The notes under the pieces were generated by a model. That model worked only from the letters and a program-made list of their open reading frames with translations, did not search any database and was not told the DNA's origin. Positions 42,232 to 51,016 of a stretch of DNA of 64,000 nucleotides are shown one piece after another. The DNA comes from JBBQWR01 sp038210495. GTDB taxonomy: Bacteria; Planctomycetota; Planctomycetia; Pirellulales; DATAWG01. A program made the position numbers and the translations under genes. The stretch covers positions 1 through 64,000 of the forward strand of contig JBBQWR010000004.1 of assembly GCA_038210495.1 (NCBI GenBank). Direction: 5' to 3'. Each line of letters starts with the position of its first letter. The stretch's first letter is position 1.

Positions 42232-44493
42232 TCACAGCTTGAAATGAAACGTCTGACCGAACCAGCGCCAGGCGCGGGCGCCGAGACTGAGCCAGTGGTC
42301 GGCGGAGATTTTCCCCCGGCCACGGAGGCCGACCACGAGGAGTTGCTCGTCGTTGGCGATTGGCGCGACGGCCTGATACGAGGCGTTCAGCGGGCGCTCG
42401 ACGCCCGCGGCGTCGGTTTTGGTTTGCAGATCACCGCCGTATTTGTGGCTTAGCTCGCGAGGGCTTTGCTTCAGGTCCATCCTCGAAATATCGACGACCT
42501 GGCTGCTGAATGTGTCGCCCGGCATTTCGTCGAGCTTGATCGTGACCCACGAGCCATTGTGCTGCTCTGTTTTCGAAGCCACGAGATCGACATCCGACTG
42601 ATCGATGACCAGCGCTGCTTGCATCTTGCGCGGGTCGCCGATTTGGCAGAACGTCACGCCCGGCTTTAAAAATGCGCCGAGATTTTTGGGATCGAGCGGC
42701 GAACCCCACCAACTTGGCAGACGATCGCTCATTTCGCGTTCCGGCGGCTCCGGCACGGGCGGCGGCGGGATAACATAGCCATCGATGGGCGCCCGCAGTT
42801 CGAGATGATCGAGATCGGACTGCTTTTCCTTCAATTGATCGTCGACCGCCGTGAGCGACTCGCGGATGTGGGGCATTTCAAGCCCGGCTTCCTTCTGGCT
42901 AAACCGCTCGCGCATCAAGCTTTCGAGTTGGGCCTCGTACTGTTTTTTGTGAGCCTTAAGATCCTCGATGGCGATCTCGACATCTTTGTTGACCAGCCGA
43001 GCGAGCACGTCTCCCTTGGTCACTTTTTGATTTGGCTTGACGAGCACCTCAACTAATTGGCCGGGCACCTCGACATAGACGGTCTTGGCATCCTGGGCCT
43101 CGACGCTTAGCGGACAGAATATCCGATACGGCAGCGGCAAGAACAACACCGCCGCGACCAGGGCCACGCCAATCGCCACCGATAAACGCACGCGCTCTTT
43201 TTTCACTTGTTCCAGCCGTCCCGGGACGTAAAAGAATTTCCCAAGCTGCCAAGCTGGGCGAACCACGAGGCCCCCCAAGGCCGCCATGCCGATGATCTGA
43301 CCGATGACTTCCAAATGATACGGCTCGAACACGCGATACAAGAACATCAGAATCGAAAAGGTGACGAACCAGCCGTACAGGGCCGAGGCTACCGAATACA
43401 GCGCGAAGAACGCCTGATTGCGCTGCGGTAAAAACGGATCGTCCGGCTCTTCCAGGCCTAAGCACCACACGCCCATCTTGCGGCTCAGGATGGTCGACGC
43501 CTTCTGCCGCAGATTGGGAATCTCGCTGATGTCGGACAGTATGTAATAACCGTCGTACCTCAGCAGCGGATTGGCGTTGAACACGACCGTGCTGACCGAG
43601 CACACGAACATCGTATTGAGAGCCAGTTGGTTCGTGAAACCCGGTTCGCTGAACCACCAGACATAGGTTGCGATCGACGCGAGCACGAGCTCGACGTACA
43701 TGCCCGCGGCGCCGATCGCGGCCCGATGCCATTTGTTGGGCAGCATCCAAGAATCGGATACGTTGCAATACAGGCAGGGCGTGAGCACGAGCATCATAAA
43801 ACCCAGCTCGTGACATTCGCCGCCAAAATGTTTGCAGCTCATGCCGTGGCCGAATTCGTGCAGCACCTTGGTCGCCGCCACCGCCACGGCGAGCCAGAGC
43901 CAATTGCCGCTACGAAAAAACTGCTGAAACGACGGCAGCTTCGACCAGAACATGTCGAAATTCACAAACACCAGCAATAGCGCCGACAGCGCCAGTAGCA
44001 CACAGAGAACGAGCGCCGTGCGCGTGAAGAACCAGCGCACAAGCGGATAGAGCCCGCGAAACATTCGCTCGGGATCGATCCCCTTGAAGCGAATGGCCAG
44101 GATGTTGGCGAGCGAGCCGAGCAACTCTTGCCGCTTGCGCTCGCCGCGACGTTTGAGGAGTTGGCGCCCTTGGCCGGGCATGTCGGCGATGACCAGCCCG
44201 CTGCGATGCAACATCCCGACGAATTGGCCAAGCTCCTCGACGCTGATCTGCTGCGGGGCGAAATTCTCCTCAAACCCGCGCTTCAGATCGTCGAGGCTCG
44301 AACGACCATCGAGCAATTTTAATAGGGCGAATTCTTCTTCTTGAAACCGGAAGTAGTTCAGCCCGACGGGGTCTTTGATGACCCAGTACAGGCGGCCTTG
44401 ATAACGCTGCTGATGCGCCGTGAGGTCCGGCCGCATGCGCAGTCCCAGCGGGCGGGCTGAGCTGGAAAGCAGGCTGTCGGCTAGCGTGGCCAT
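42232..44493 (-). CDS. Membrane M50 metallopeptidase with PqqD-like and HlyD-like domains
   Basis: Domain order: a PqqD-like amino domain (about residues 20-105, with GLNYFRFQEEEFALLKLLDG); membrane helices with the zinc motif HEFGH at 212-216 and the second site NANPLLRYDGYY; further helices to about 460; and an HlyD-type adaptor (VYVEVPGQLVEVLVKPNQKV, long coiled coil, LRAPIDGYV). Site-2 type peptidases of this kind cleave within or near the membrane, while HlyD parts bridge to outer membrane channels. It is the third of three same-strand genes with HlyD domains (44698-45615 and 45903-47948), suggesting one export or processing complex. Substrate unknown. Length 753. Confidence 0.85.
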   Translation of the reverse strand: MATLADSLLSSSARPLGLRMRPDLTAHQQRYQGRLYWVIKDPVGLNYFRFQEEEFALLKLLDGRSSLDDLKRGFEENFAPQQISVEELGQFVGMLHRSGLVIADMPGQGRQLLKRRGERKRQELLGSLANILAIRFKGIDPERMFRGLYPLVRWFFTRTALVLCVLLALSALLLVFVNFDMFWSKLPSFQQFFRSGNWLWLAVAVAATKVLHEFGHGMSCKHFGGECHELGFMMLVLTPCLYCNVSDSWMLPNKWHRAAIGAAGMYVELVLASIATYVWWFSEPGFTNQLALNTMFVCSVSTVVFNANPLLRYDGYYILSDISEIPNLRQKASTILSRKMGVWCLGLEEPDDPFLPQRNQAFFALYSVASALYGWFVTFSILMFLYRVFEPYHLEVIGQIIGMAALGGLVVRPAWQLGKFFYVPGRLEQVKKERVRLSVAIGVALVAAVLFLPLPYRIFCPLSVEAQDAKTVYVEVPGQLVEVLVKPNQKVTKGDVLARLVNKDVEIAIEDLKAHKKQYEAQLESLMRERFSQKEAGLEMPHIRESLTAVDDQLKEKQSDLDHLELRAPIDGYVIPPPPVPEPPEREMSDRLPSWWGSPLDPKNLGAFLKPGVTFCQIGDPRKMQAALVIDQSDVDLVASKTEQHNGSWVTIKLDEMPGDTFSSQVVDISRMDLKQSPRELSHKYGGDLQTKTDAAGVERPLNASYQAVAPIANDEQLLVVGLRGRGKISADHWLSLGARAWRWFGQTFHFKL

Positions 44494-44548
44494 TGAGCAG
44501 ATTTGTTAGCAACGCGTCGGGTGGCCGGGCGTCGGGTAGCCGATCGTC

Positions 44549-44660
44549 GGGTGGCCGGGGCTGGAGGCGTACTCGCCGAAGCCCCGGGGTGTGGTTTCAA
44601 CTTCCAGTTCTTCCAGAGCACGCCGCCGGGGCTTCCCTTCGGCGAGAGCCCCGGGCACCC
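44549..44660. repeat. GGCTGGAGGCG/CCGAAGCC repeat, copy 4, double-armed
   Basis: The forward arm 44549-44588 and reverse arm 44626-44660 (CCGGGGCTTCCCTTCGGCGA then GAGCCCCGGGCACCC) enclose about 37 bases. Same design as copy 2. Confidence 0.8.
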
Positions 44661-44697
44661 AAAATGACGTTCTCGAGCCTAGGGGATTCGGTCGTGT

Positions 44698-45615
44698 CTA
44701 TTGTCCGTTCAAATCAATCGTCATCGTGGCTTGGGCGCCCGGACGAAGGAGCCAAGCGTCGTTCCGGCCGGGAACCAGACGGTTGTCGACATCGGCCCAA
44801 ACGCGGAATTCGCCTCCCGCATCGTCGAGCGGACTGACGAAAACGATCCGGCCTTTGAACTTTACCGATTGGCCCACGCGGTCGATCGTGACGATCACCG
44901 GCTTGTCGCGAACGTCCTCTGGTGAGTACTGCGCGGAATTGAGGAAACCTTCGACCCGCAGACGGTCCATTCGCACAATGCGCAGCACGTTATCGCCAGG
45001 CTTCATCCATTCGCCGGCGTGTGGCACGATCTGAACGACCACGCCATCGAGCGGCGATTTGATTTGGCGGTGACGGATGGCTTCTTCGGTGGCTTCGACC
45101 TCGGCCGACTTGGTGTCAACCGTGAGAGCGGCGATCCGACGTTCGAGTTCGGCTTGTTCAATTTTTAGATCGGCGCCTTGGTGAGCCAGATCGGACTTCA
45201 TGACATCCAACCAGACGACGGCCTTGGCTTTCTCCCAGGCTTCGAGATTCTTTTTCCATTCGTAAAGGGCGACTCCGGCAGCGGCCTTGGAGTATCGCAC
45301 TTCCACATCGCTATCGGCCTTTTCCTTGGCGGCGTTTTTTTCCGCGGTCGCTTTGCGCTTCTCGGCCTGCGGAATCGCGTCGTCGATCTGAGCGAGCACT
45401 TCGCCCTTGGTGACGATCTGGCCCTCTTTGACTTTGAGCGAAACGATCACGCCTGCTTCCTGCGCCGGCACCTGCGCTTCGTCGATCAGCGACACGAGGC
45501 AATGCGATAGCTCGGGCGTCGACGACGGCGTAGGCGCCGAAGTCGCGGCATTGGTCGGGTTTACAGCCAGGGCTAGCAGGGTGACGCAGGCTGGAAAGGT
45601 TAATTTGCGCCGCAT
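44698..45615 (-). CDS. Periplasmic HlyD/RND-type adaptor protein
   Basis: A signal peptide (MRRKLTFPACVTLLALAVNPTNA) is followed by the split lipoyl-like domain (AQVPAQEAGVIVSLKVKEGQ ... VTKGEVLAQIDD and later RQIKSPLDGVVVQIVPHAGE), a coiled-coil hairpin between them (about residues 85-195, Lys/Ala/Glu-rich), and a beta-barrel ending (RVWADVDNRLVPGRNDAWLLRPGAQATMTI). Such adaptors link an inner-membrane component with an outer-membrane channel. Length 305. It lies between the GAF-HlyD gene and the M50-HlyD gene, all on the minus strand. Confidence 0.88.
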   Translation of the reverse strand: MRRKLTFPACVTLLALAVNPTNAATSAPTPSSTPELSHCLVSLIDEAQVPAQEAGVIVSLKVKEGQIVTKGEVLAQIDDAIPQAEKRKATAEKNAAKEKADSDVEVRYSKAAAGVALYEWKKNLEAWEKAKAVVWLDVMKSDLAHQGADLKIEQAELERRIAALTVDTKSAEVEATEEAIRHRQIKSPLDGVVVQIVPHAGEWMKPGDNVLRIVRMDRLRVEGFLNSAQYSPEDVRDKPVIVTIDRVGQSVKFKGRIVFVSPLDDAGGEFRVWADVDNRLVPGRNDAWLLRPGAQATMTIDLNGQ

Positions 45616-45642
45616 TCTAAAAAACTCCCTTAAAACGAATCT

Positions 45643-45683
45643 CGGGTGGCCGGGGGCGGAGGCGTACTCGCCGAAGCCCGGTA
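45643..45683 (+). repeat. GGCTGGAGGCG/CCGAAGCC repeat, copy 5
   Basis: A single forward arm, slightly degenerate (GGGTGGCCGGGGGCGGAGGC then GCCGAAGCCCGG), directly upstream of the adaptor gene start. Confidence 0.7.
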
Positions 45684-45689
45684 GGGTCC

Positions 45690-45895
45690 AATGTCTAATG
45701 ACGAATGTCCCACCAATGACGAATGACTAAAGCCGAATGTCGAAGGACTGATGTAGGGTATAGCGGCGTGTCGTCCCATCTTCTCGACATCGCAATCACA
45801 ACGCTGCTCGAAGCGCCACCTGCAAACCTTAGTCATTCGTGATTTAAGCATTCGTCATTGATTAAACATTGGCTGTTTCGTCATTCGTCATTTGC
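45690..45895. repeat. ATGACGAATGTC-type repeat cluster, second copy
   Basis: Forward units at 45690-45752 and reverse units at 45830-45895 enclose about 77 bases, the same layout as 5864-6021. The reverse arm ends within ten bases of the stop codon of the GAF-HlyD gene. Confidence 0.75.
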
Positions 45896-45902
45896 GCCGA
45901 AG

Positions 45903-47948
45903 CTACCAGAGGCGGAATAGCACATGCGACTGCACGAATGAAATGACGTCGTGGAACCAAACGTAGCCGAGCGACGCCTTACCGCAATCGACTTTGGCGG
46001 TGACGGACGCGCCCGGCCGTAAGTCGTCTTTATCGTGAGCGGATTTTTCGATATCGATCTTCATGAGCACCACATTGCCGTCTTCGCCTTGCACGTGTGC
46101 GATCGGCTCCACCTCGCGGACGCGACCGTGATGCCGCGCGCCCGTGTTGGTCGCCAGGACGTAGCTAACCGGCAATTGGTTGTCGGGGGCCGACTTATCT
46201 TTCACGGCCGTCATCGCGCGTCCGACCGATCCCATGCGGTCTTCCGGCATGTGTAGATCGATTTCCCAATCGCCGCTGCTATCGGCGATCGTGAGCAACA
46301 CTTGGCCCTTTTCGACCGGCCGCGTGATTAGCTTTTCTTGAGCTTGCCAAGTAAGCACTTGGCCGTCGATCGGGCTGAGGACCTTGGTTTGCTGCTGTTT
46401 AAGCTTGATCAGGTTCTCCTGCTCTTCGAGGCTGCGAACTGTCTGCCGATATTGGGCCGCTTGGCCGGCGACCCGCTCGCGCTCCTCCCGGGAGAGCCGA
46501 TTATCGCTAAGTTGACTTCGGGCCGACAACATCTGTTGCCGTGTCGATTCCAGCCGCCCGGTGACTTCGAACAACTGTCCCGAGAGATCCCGGTTTTCGA
46601 GTGTCACGAGCAACTGGCCCTTCTTCACGAAGTCGCCATGTTTCACATGGACCGCGATCACGTTGCCGTCAAGCCCCGCGAAAATGTCGTGCTTGACGAC
46701 GGGCTCCAGCGTTCCGCGCCCCGATAATTCCAGCCGGGCCGGAATCACGAACAGCGCGACGAGAACGGCCACCACGGCAATCACGGCAAGCAGCGTTTTT
46801 GGCAACGTTCTGGCCTGCACGAGCCAGCGCGACTTGCCGATCGTCCGCCACACCGGCAACAGAAACAACCCATGATGCTCGCGAGCGTTTGTCAGGGCCA
46901 GTGCGCTGTGATCGGCGACGACATCGATCCGCCGCCGCATGCTTTCGTTGAGCGAATCGTCGGTGATTTGCTCGATGATCAGCGCGCCAAGATACTCGGG
47001 CGCCGATTCTCGATCGTCCTTGTCCGAGCGAGGTTTTTCGAGCGGCAGCACGGCCACCAGCTTCGAATGCGATTCGTCGGCGTAGGTCTCGACGGCCCGC
47101 TCGATCTGAGGCGGGAGGTTCGAGGTGTCGCCCGTGTACCACAAGTCTTCACCGCCGGCGACGACGATCGTCGCGAGCTTGGCGATCATCGTTACGGTGT
47201 TCGACCGCTGCTCGATGAGTTCTTGACCGCTGACGGCCTCGACGCGGCAATGATAACCCCGCTTGAGCGCCACGGTAACACGATCGCAACCGATCAGCCG
47301 GCGGCCTTCGTTGGCGATCGTGTAGGCCGTCTGCCGCGGATCGAGACTCTCGTGGACTAGCCGGGTAAATTGCTCGAGCTGCGACCACATCGCTTGGCGA
47401 TCGGCGAACGAGCGTAAATGCCGCGTCTTGAGATAATCGCCGGCCAACTCGCACATCTGCGTCAGGAATCGCAGGTAGCCGCGTTCGACCGTCGGCCGAT
47501 TGCCGGGCCGCTGAAAAATTTCAACGACGCCTTGAACCTCTTTGTCGCTTTTGAGCGCCGCTAGGACGAGCAAGAATTCGGTCGGGTTGGCCGCTTGGCC
47601 ATCTTGTCCTTCGCCGGAATGCGGCTGAACGAGAATCGCCTCGCCATCGTTGGCGACTTTGTGCAACAGCATCCCGTGGCGCTGCTGGTTCTCCTCGCTT
47701 TCGGCCAACTGTGTCTGCTGTAGGTTCATCTGGTAGCTAAGACTCAGCCGGCCAGTGTCATCGCGAGTCCAAATTGCGCCGCCGATCGCCGCCAGCGCGG
47801 AGACGATGCGATGCAGAAAGCCCTCATAGAACTCGGCGTGCGAAATTTCCGCGCGGGACAGTCCTTCGATCTCCGAAACCAACTTGCGCAGCTGTTGCCG
47901 CGTTTGGTCGATCAATTCCGGATCGAAGGATGAAGAAGCGGTGCTCAT
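45903..47948 (-). CDS. GAF-domain plus HlyD-type membrane adaptor
   Basis: The amino half (about residues 20-370) is cytoplasmic and carries two GAF-like regions, one near LVQPHSGEGQDGQA and one near AYTIANEGRRLIGCDRVTVAL, ending in DVVADHSALALTNAREH. One membrane helix follows (TLLAVIAVVAVLVALFVIPARLEL), then an HlyD adaptor with ELSGRGTLEPVVKHDIFAGL, a coiled coil and VLSPIDGQVLTWQAQ. GAF domains bind small ligands or nucleotides, so this may couple a cytoplasmic signal to export. It is the first gene of the three-gene HlyD/M50 set. ATG 47948, 681 residues. Confidence 0.85.
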   Translation of the reverse strand: MSTASSSFDPELIDQTRQQLRKLVSEIEGLSRAEISHAEFYEGFLHRIVSALAAIGGAIWTRDDTGRLSLSYQMNLQQTQLAESEENQQRHGMLLHKVANDGEAILVQPHSGEGQDGQAANPTEFLLVLAALKSDKEVQGVVEIFQRPGNRPTVERGYLRFLTQMCELAGDYLKTRHLRSFADRQAMWSQLEQFTRLVHESLDPRQTAYTIANEGRRLIGCDRVTVALKRGYHCRVEAVSGQELIEQRSNTVTMIAKLATIVVAGGEDLWYTGDTSNLPPQIERAVETYADESHSKLVAVLPLEKPRSDKDDRESAPEYLGALIIEQITDDSLNESMRRRIDVVADHSALALTNAREHHGLFLLPVWRTIGKSRWLVQARTLPKTLLAVIAVVAVLVALFVIPARLELSGRGTLEPVVKHDIFAGLDGNVIAVHVKHGDFVKKGQLLVTLENRDLSGQLFEVTGRLESTRQQMLSARSQLSDNRLSREERERVAGQAAQYRQTVRSLEEQENLIKLKQQQTKVLSPIDGQVLTWQAQEKLITRPVEKGQVLLTIADSSGDWEIDLHMPEDRMGSVGRAMTAVKDKSAPDNQLPVSYVLATNTGARHHGRVREVEPIAHVQGEDGNVVLMKIDIEKSAHDKDDLRPGASVTAKVDCGKASLGYVWFHDVISFVQSHVLFRLW

Positions 47949-48471
47949 AACGGACGGGTCCAGCGCGGCGGCGAATCGAATCAATCGGCCCTAGCCGAGG
48001 GATTAGCGGCAGACAGCATCAGCGGCATCCGCAAAGACGCCGATCGGAAGCGAGGAAATTATTAGGTCGCCATCAGTCCGCGACACCGATGCATCGCGGG
48101 CCCCCAGCAAACTTACCCCCGAAATGGGTGCGCCTCAGACTTGAGGCAAACAGGCAGCGCCCACACACCGGTCAAAATCGCCAAACCCAACGAGGGCGGT
48201 ACATCATTTCGGCGCGGAACGACCCTTATCGTTAAATTGAACGCCCGAGATCAAGAAAAAGCAACCCTTATCCCCGCCGGCGCCGGCGACAAACGCAATC
48301 CGGCCGGGTATCTAGGTAAGTTTCACAAGAAATATTCCGCGTTGATGCGCACTGGACTATTTCGCGAAACGGGCGCTATAATCAAAAGTTACCCAAGCGC
48401 GGCTGGCGGCCCCGTCGCCAGGGGACGCGTTTGCTTGAAATAAATCCTTTTGAAATTCCCTGGAGCCGCCT
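47949..48471. other. Divergent intergenic region, no gene seen
   Basis: A 100-codon frame at 48141-48443 has no protein-like features. The stretch presumably holds the promoters of infA and of the GAF-HlyD gene, but no clear promoter was identified by eye. Confidence 0.5.
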
Positions 48472-48699
48472 ATGGCGCAAAAAGAAAAAGAAGAAGCCCT
48501 CGAAGTCGAAGGCACGGTGCTGCAAGCTTTAGCCAACACGCGTTTTCGCGTGGAAATCGAAGGCGGCCATATCGTCACGGCCCATGTGGCTGGCCGGATG
48601 CGAAAGAACTTCATCCGCATCGTCCCAGGGGACAAAGTGAAGGTCGAGTTGTCTCCCTACGATCTGACGAAAGGTCGAATCACGTTCCGCGAACGCTAA
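48472..48699 (+). CDS. infA: Translation initiation factor IF-1
   Basis: The 75-residue protein is a single S1/OB-fold: LEVEGTVLQALANTRFRVEI, then GGHIVTAHVAGRMRKNFIRI and VPGDKVKVELSPYDLTKGRI. This is the typical length and ending (TFRER) of IF-1, which occupies the ribosomal A site during initiation together with IF-2 and IF-3. A CTGGAG ribosome site lies 6-11 bases upstream of ATG. It is a single gene without ribosomal-protein neighbours. Confidence 0.97.
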   Translation: MAQKEKEEALEVEGTVLQALANTRFRVEIEGGHIVTAHVAGRMRKNFIRIVPGDKVKVELSPYDLTKGRITFRER

Positions 48700-48865
48700 T
48701 ATTTTTGCTCCACGACGGATTTTATCGGGGCATCGCGAGAACTTTCTGCGCAAATCCACGGTCATCCCGCGAGTGACCTAGGATTATCTGGCGCATTTAT
48801 TGGGGCTGTCTTTTGCTTCTTGACGACGGCTAAAGCGCAAGCGGGGCGGCCCTCGGTCGTAAAAT

Positions 48866-48897
48866 TCTGTTAATCCTGAAAATTCCGTAAAAATCCG
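48866..48897 (-). repeat. Degenerate CAGGATT-type repeat
   Basis: CTGTTAATCCTGAAAATTCC then GTAAAAATCCGG resembles the reverse of the triple CAGGATT element, with several changes. It lies in the 394-base gap 48700-49093, which has no gene. Confidence 0.45.
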
Positions 48898-49093
48898 GTC
48901 GCCCCAGGGTCGCCAAACGGCTAAAAATCGGCATAATCCGGTTTGCCGCCGCCGATCTGGCCGATTTTGCAAAACTTTCCGCCGGCCGTTGGGGTAGTTA
49001 GTGTACGGAGCGGCCTTTTCTCATCCACAAGTCGGGCGCAACTCGAGTTTCGTCCGAAGCTAATTTCCACTTCCTAGTCGAGGAGTTCCCGTC

Positions 49094-50767
49094 GTGAAGA
49101 AAACTATTTTGTCCACGTTGGCCCTGGTCCTCGTTTTGTGCGGCGGCGCGATTGCGTCCGCCCAGGACAAGCCGGCCGCGATCGTCTCGATCGCCAGCTA
49201 CAAAACATTGTTGACCGACGTCGATTTCGTCGGCCAATTGGGAGACGCCCCCGACCTTTCCAAAGGTTTGGAAGGTCTGATTTCCGTGGTGACCCAGGGC
49301 AAGGGCCTCAAGGGTTTCGACAAGACCAAGCCGCTTGGCGCCGCGGTCTACATCAGCGGCGGCGCACCGATGGTCGTCGGATTCATCCCGGTTACCGATC
49401 TCAAGGCCATGATGTCGTTGCTGCCGGTGCCGGCCGGAGAAACGGACGGGGTGTTCGAAGTGAATAGCCCCGACGGCAAATCGCTGTTCGCGACGCAAAA
49501 GGGCGGCTGGGCATTCCTGAGCAACGACAAGGCAGCCCTGAAACTGGCGCCCGCCGATCCCGAAAAAGTGCTGGACGGCCTAGACAAGTCGTACGCCGTC
49601 GCCGTTCGGATCAACGTGCAGAACATTCCGGCTGAAATGCGCGACATGGGAATTCTGCTGCTCAAGTCCGGCCTAGAAGCCAATCTCCGACAGAACCCGG
49701 GCGAAGACGATGATGCTTTCGAACTTCGCCGCAAGGTCGTCGAAGGTCAAATGAAGCAATTTGAGACGGAAATCAAAGAACTCGATCAATTGACGCTCGG
49801 TTGGGCGATTAATCCGACGAGCAAGACCACGCACCTGGACATTAGCACCACTGCGGTCGCCGGCTCGGAAATGGCCAAATCGATGGGCCAAGCCGCCTCG
49901 ACGACATCCAGTTTCACTGGTTTTCAACTCGCCGGCTCGGCCATGAATCTCAATATGTCGGCCAAGATTCCGCCGACCGACGCCGAGCAACTGCTGTCGA
50001 TGACCAAGACGCTTCGCACGAAGGTCGATGCCGGCATCGACAGAGACGCCTCGATCCCCGCTGGCGACGGCAAGACGGCCGTTAAGCAATTGGCCAGCGA
50101 CCTGATCGATATCGCGGAAAGCACAATTAAAGCGGGCAAATTGGATGGGGGCGCCGCTTTGGTGCTCGAACCGAACGCCCTATCGTTTGCCGCCGGCGGT
50201 TTCGTGAAGGACGGCACGGCCCTGGAAACGGCGATCAAGAAATTGGTCGCGTTGGGCGCGGGCGACCCGAATTTCCCGAAAGTCACATTCGACGCCGAAA
50301 CCCACAAGGGCATTAGGATGCACACACTCGCCGTGCCGGTGAAGGATGATCCGGGCGCCCAAAAGGTGTTTGGCGATACGCTCAATGTGACAGTCGGCAT
50401 CGGCAACCAAAGCGCCTATGTCGCGTTCGGCAAGGGAGGCATGGATCTTTTGAAGAAGGTGATCGACGCCTCGGCCGCCGCGCCAAGCCAACCCGGCCCG
50501 CCGATGCAGCTCAACATCGCGCTCACGCCGATCTTGAATTTCGCCAACTCGATGCAGCCGAATCCGCAGGTCGCGATGGTCGCTCAGTTGCTTGCGGCGA
50601 CTCCCGGCAAAGATCACATTCGGTTGACTGCCACGACGATCAGCAATGGGATGAACTACCGGATTCAGGTCGAAGAAGGGATCTTGAAGGCCGTCGGCGC
50701 AGCCGCGAAGGCTCAAGCGGGCGGTGGTGGCGGCGCTCCGCGAGGATTCGGTCCTCCGGGACAATAG
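49094..50767 (+). CDS. Secreted planctomycete-type protein of unknown function
   Basis: GTG start behind a clear ribosome site (GAGGAG). The signal peptide is MKKTILSTLALVLVLCGGAIASA. The 530-residue mature part alternates beta strands and helices, with phrases such as IVSIASYKTLLTDVDFVGQL, GGWAFLSNDKAAL and VTVGIGNQSAYVAFGKGGMD. It ends in a Gly/Pro-rich tail (GGGGGAPRGFGPPGQ). I recall similar long exported proteins in planctomycetes without known function. A strong terminator follows directly, so it is probably a single-gene transcript. Confidence 0.75.
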   Translation: MKKTILSTLALVLVLCGGAIASAQDKPAAIVSIASYKTLLTDVDFVGQLGDAPDLSKGLEGLISVVTQGKGLKGFDKTKPLGAAVYISGGAPMVVGFIPVTDLKAMMSLLPVPAGETDGVFEVNSPDGKSLFATQKGGWAFLSNDKAALKLAPADPEKVLDGLDKSYAVAVRINVQNIPAEMRDMGILLLKSGLEANLRQNPGEDDDAFELRRKVVEGQMKQFETEIKELDQLTLGWAINPTSKTTHLDISTTAVAGSEMAKSMGQAASTTSSFTGFQLAGSAMNLNMSAKIPPTDAEQLLSMTKTLRTKVDAGIDRDASIPAGDGKTAVKQLASDLIDIAESTIKAGKLDGGAALVLEPNALSFAAGGFVKDGTALETAIKKLVALGAGDPNFPKVTFDAETHKGIRMHTLAVPVKDDPGAQKVFGDTLNVTVGIGNQSAYVAFGKGGMDLLKKVIDASAAAPSQPGPPMQLNIALTPILNFANSMQPNPQVAMVAQLLAATPGKDHIRLTATTISNGMNYRIQVEEGILKAVGAAAKAQAGGGGGAPRGFGPPGQ

Positions 50768-50797
50768 TCTATCGAAATGCGGTTCGATTTAAATCGA

Positions 50798-50834
50798 AGC
50801 GGCGCTGGCCATCGTGGCCGGCGTCGCTTTTTTT
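50798..50834 (+). terminator. Rho-independent terminator
   Basis: A 14-bp stem (AGCGGCGCTGGCCA against TGGCCGGCGTCGCT, two G-U pairs) with a TCG loop is followed by a run of seven T. It lies 31 bases after the stop codon of the secreted-protein gene. Confidence 0.85.
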
Positions 50835-51016
50835 GCGCGCCGATCGAGTCGCTGCGCTACTTTTCGGCGACGGCCACATGCGGTAATTTACAACCACGGT
50901 ATCCTGCCGCGAAGTATCGCCTCGCAATGATCGATATCGCGAGCGAAATAATTTCGGAGACTCCACGGCAGGATGCCGCGACTATGTATTCATTGGATTC
51001 ACCACTCGGGAGTTCC

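Noticed and set aside
48141..48443. 100-codon frame upstream of infA
   Set aside because: Composition is not coding-like and nothing in it resembles a known family.
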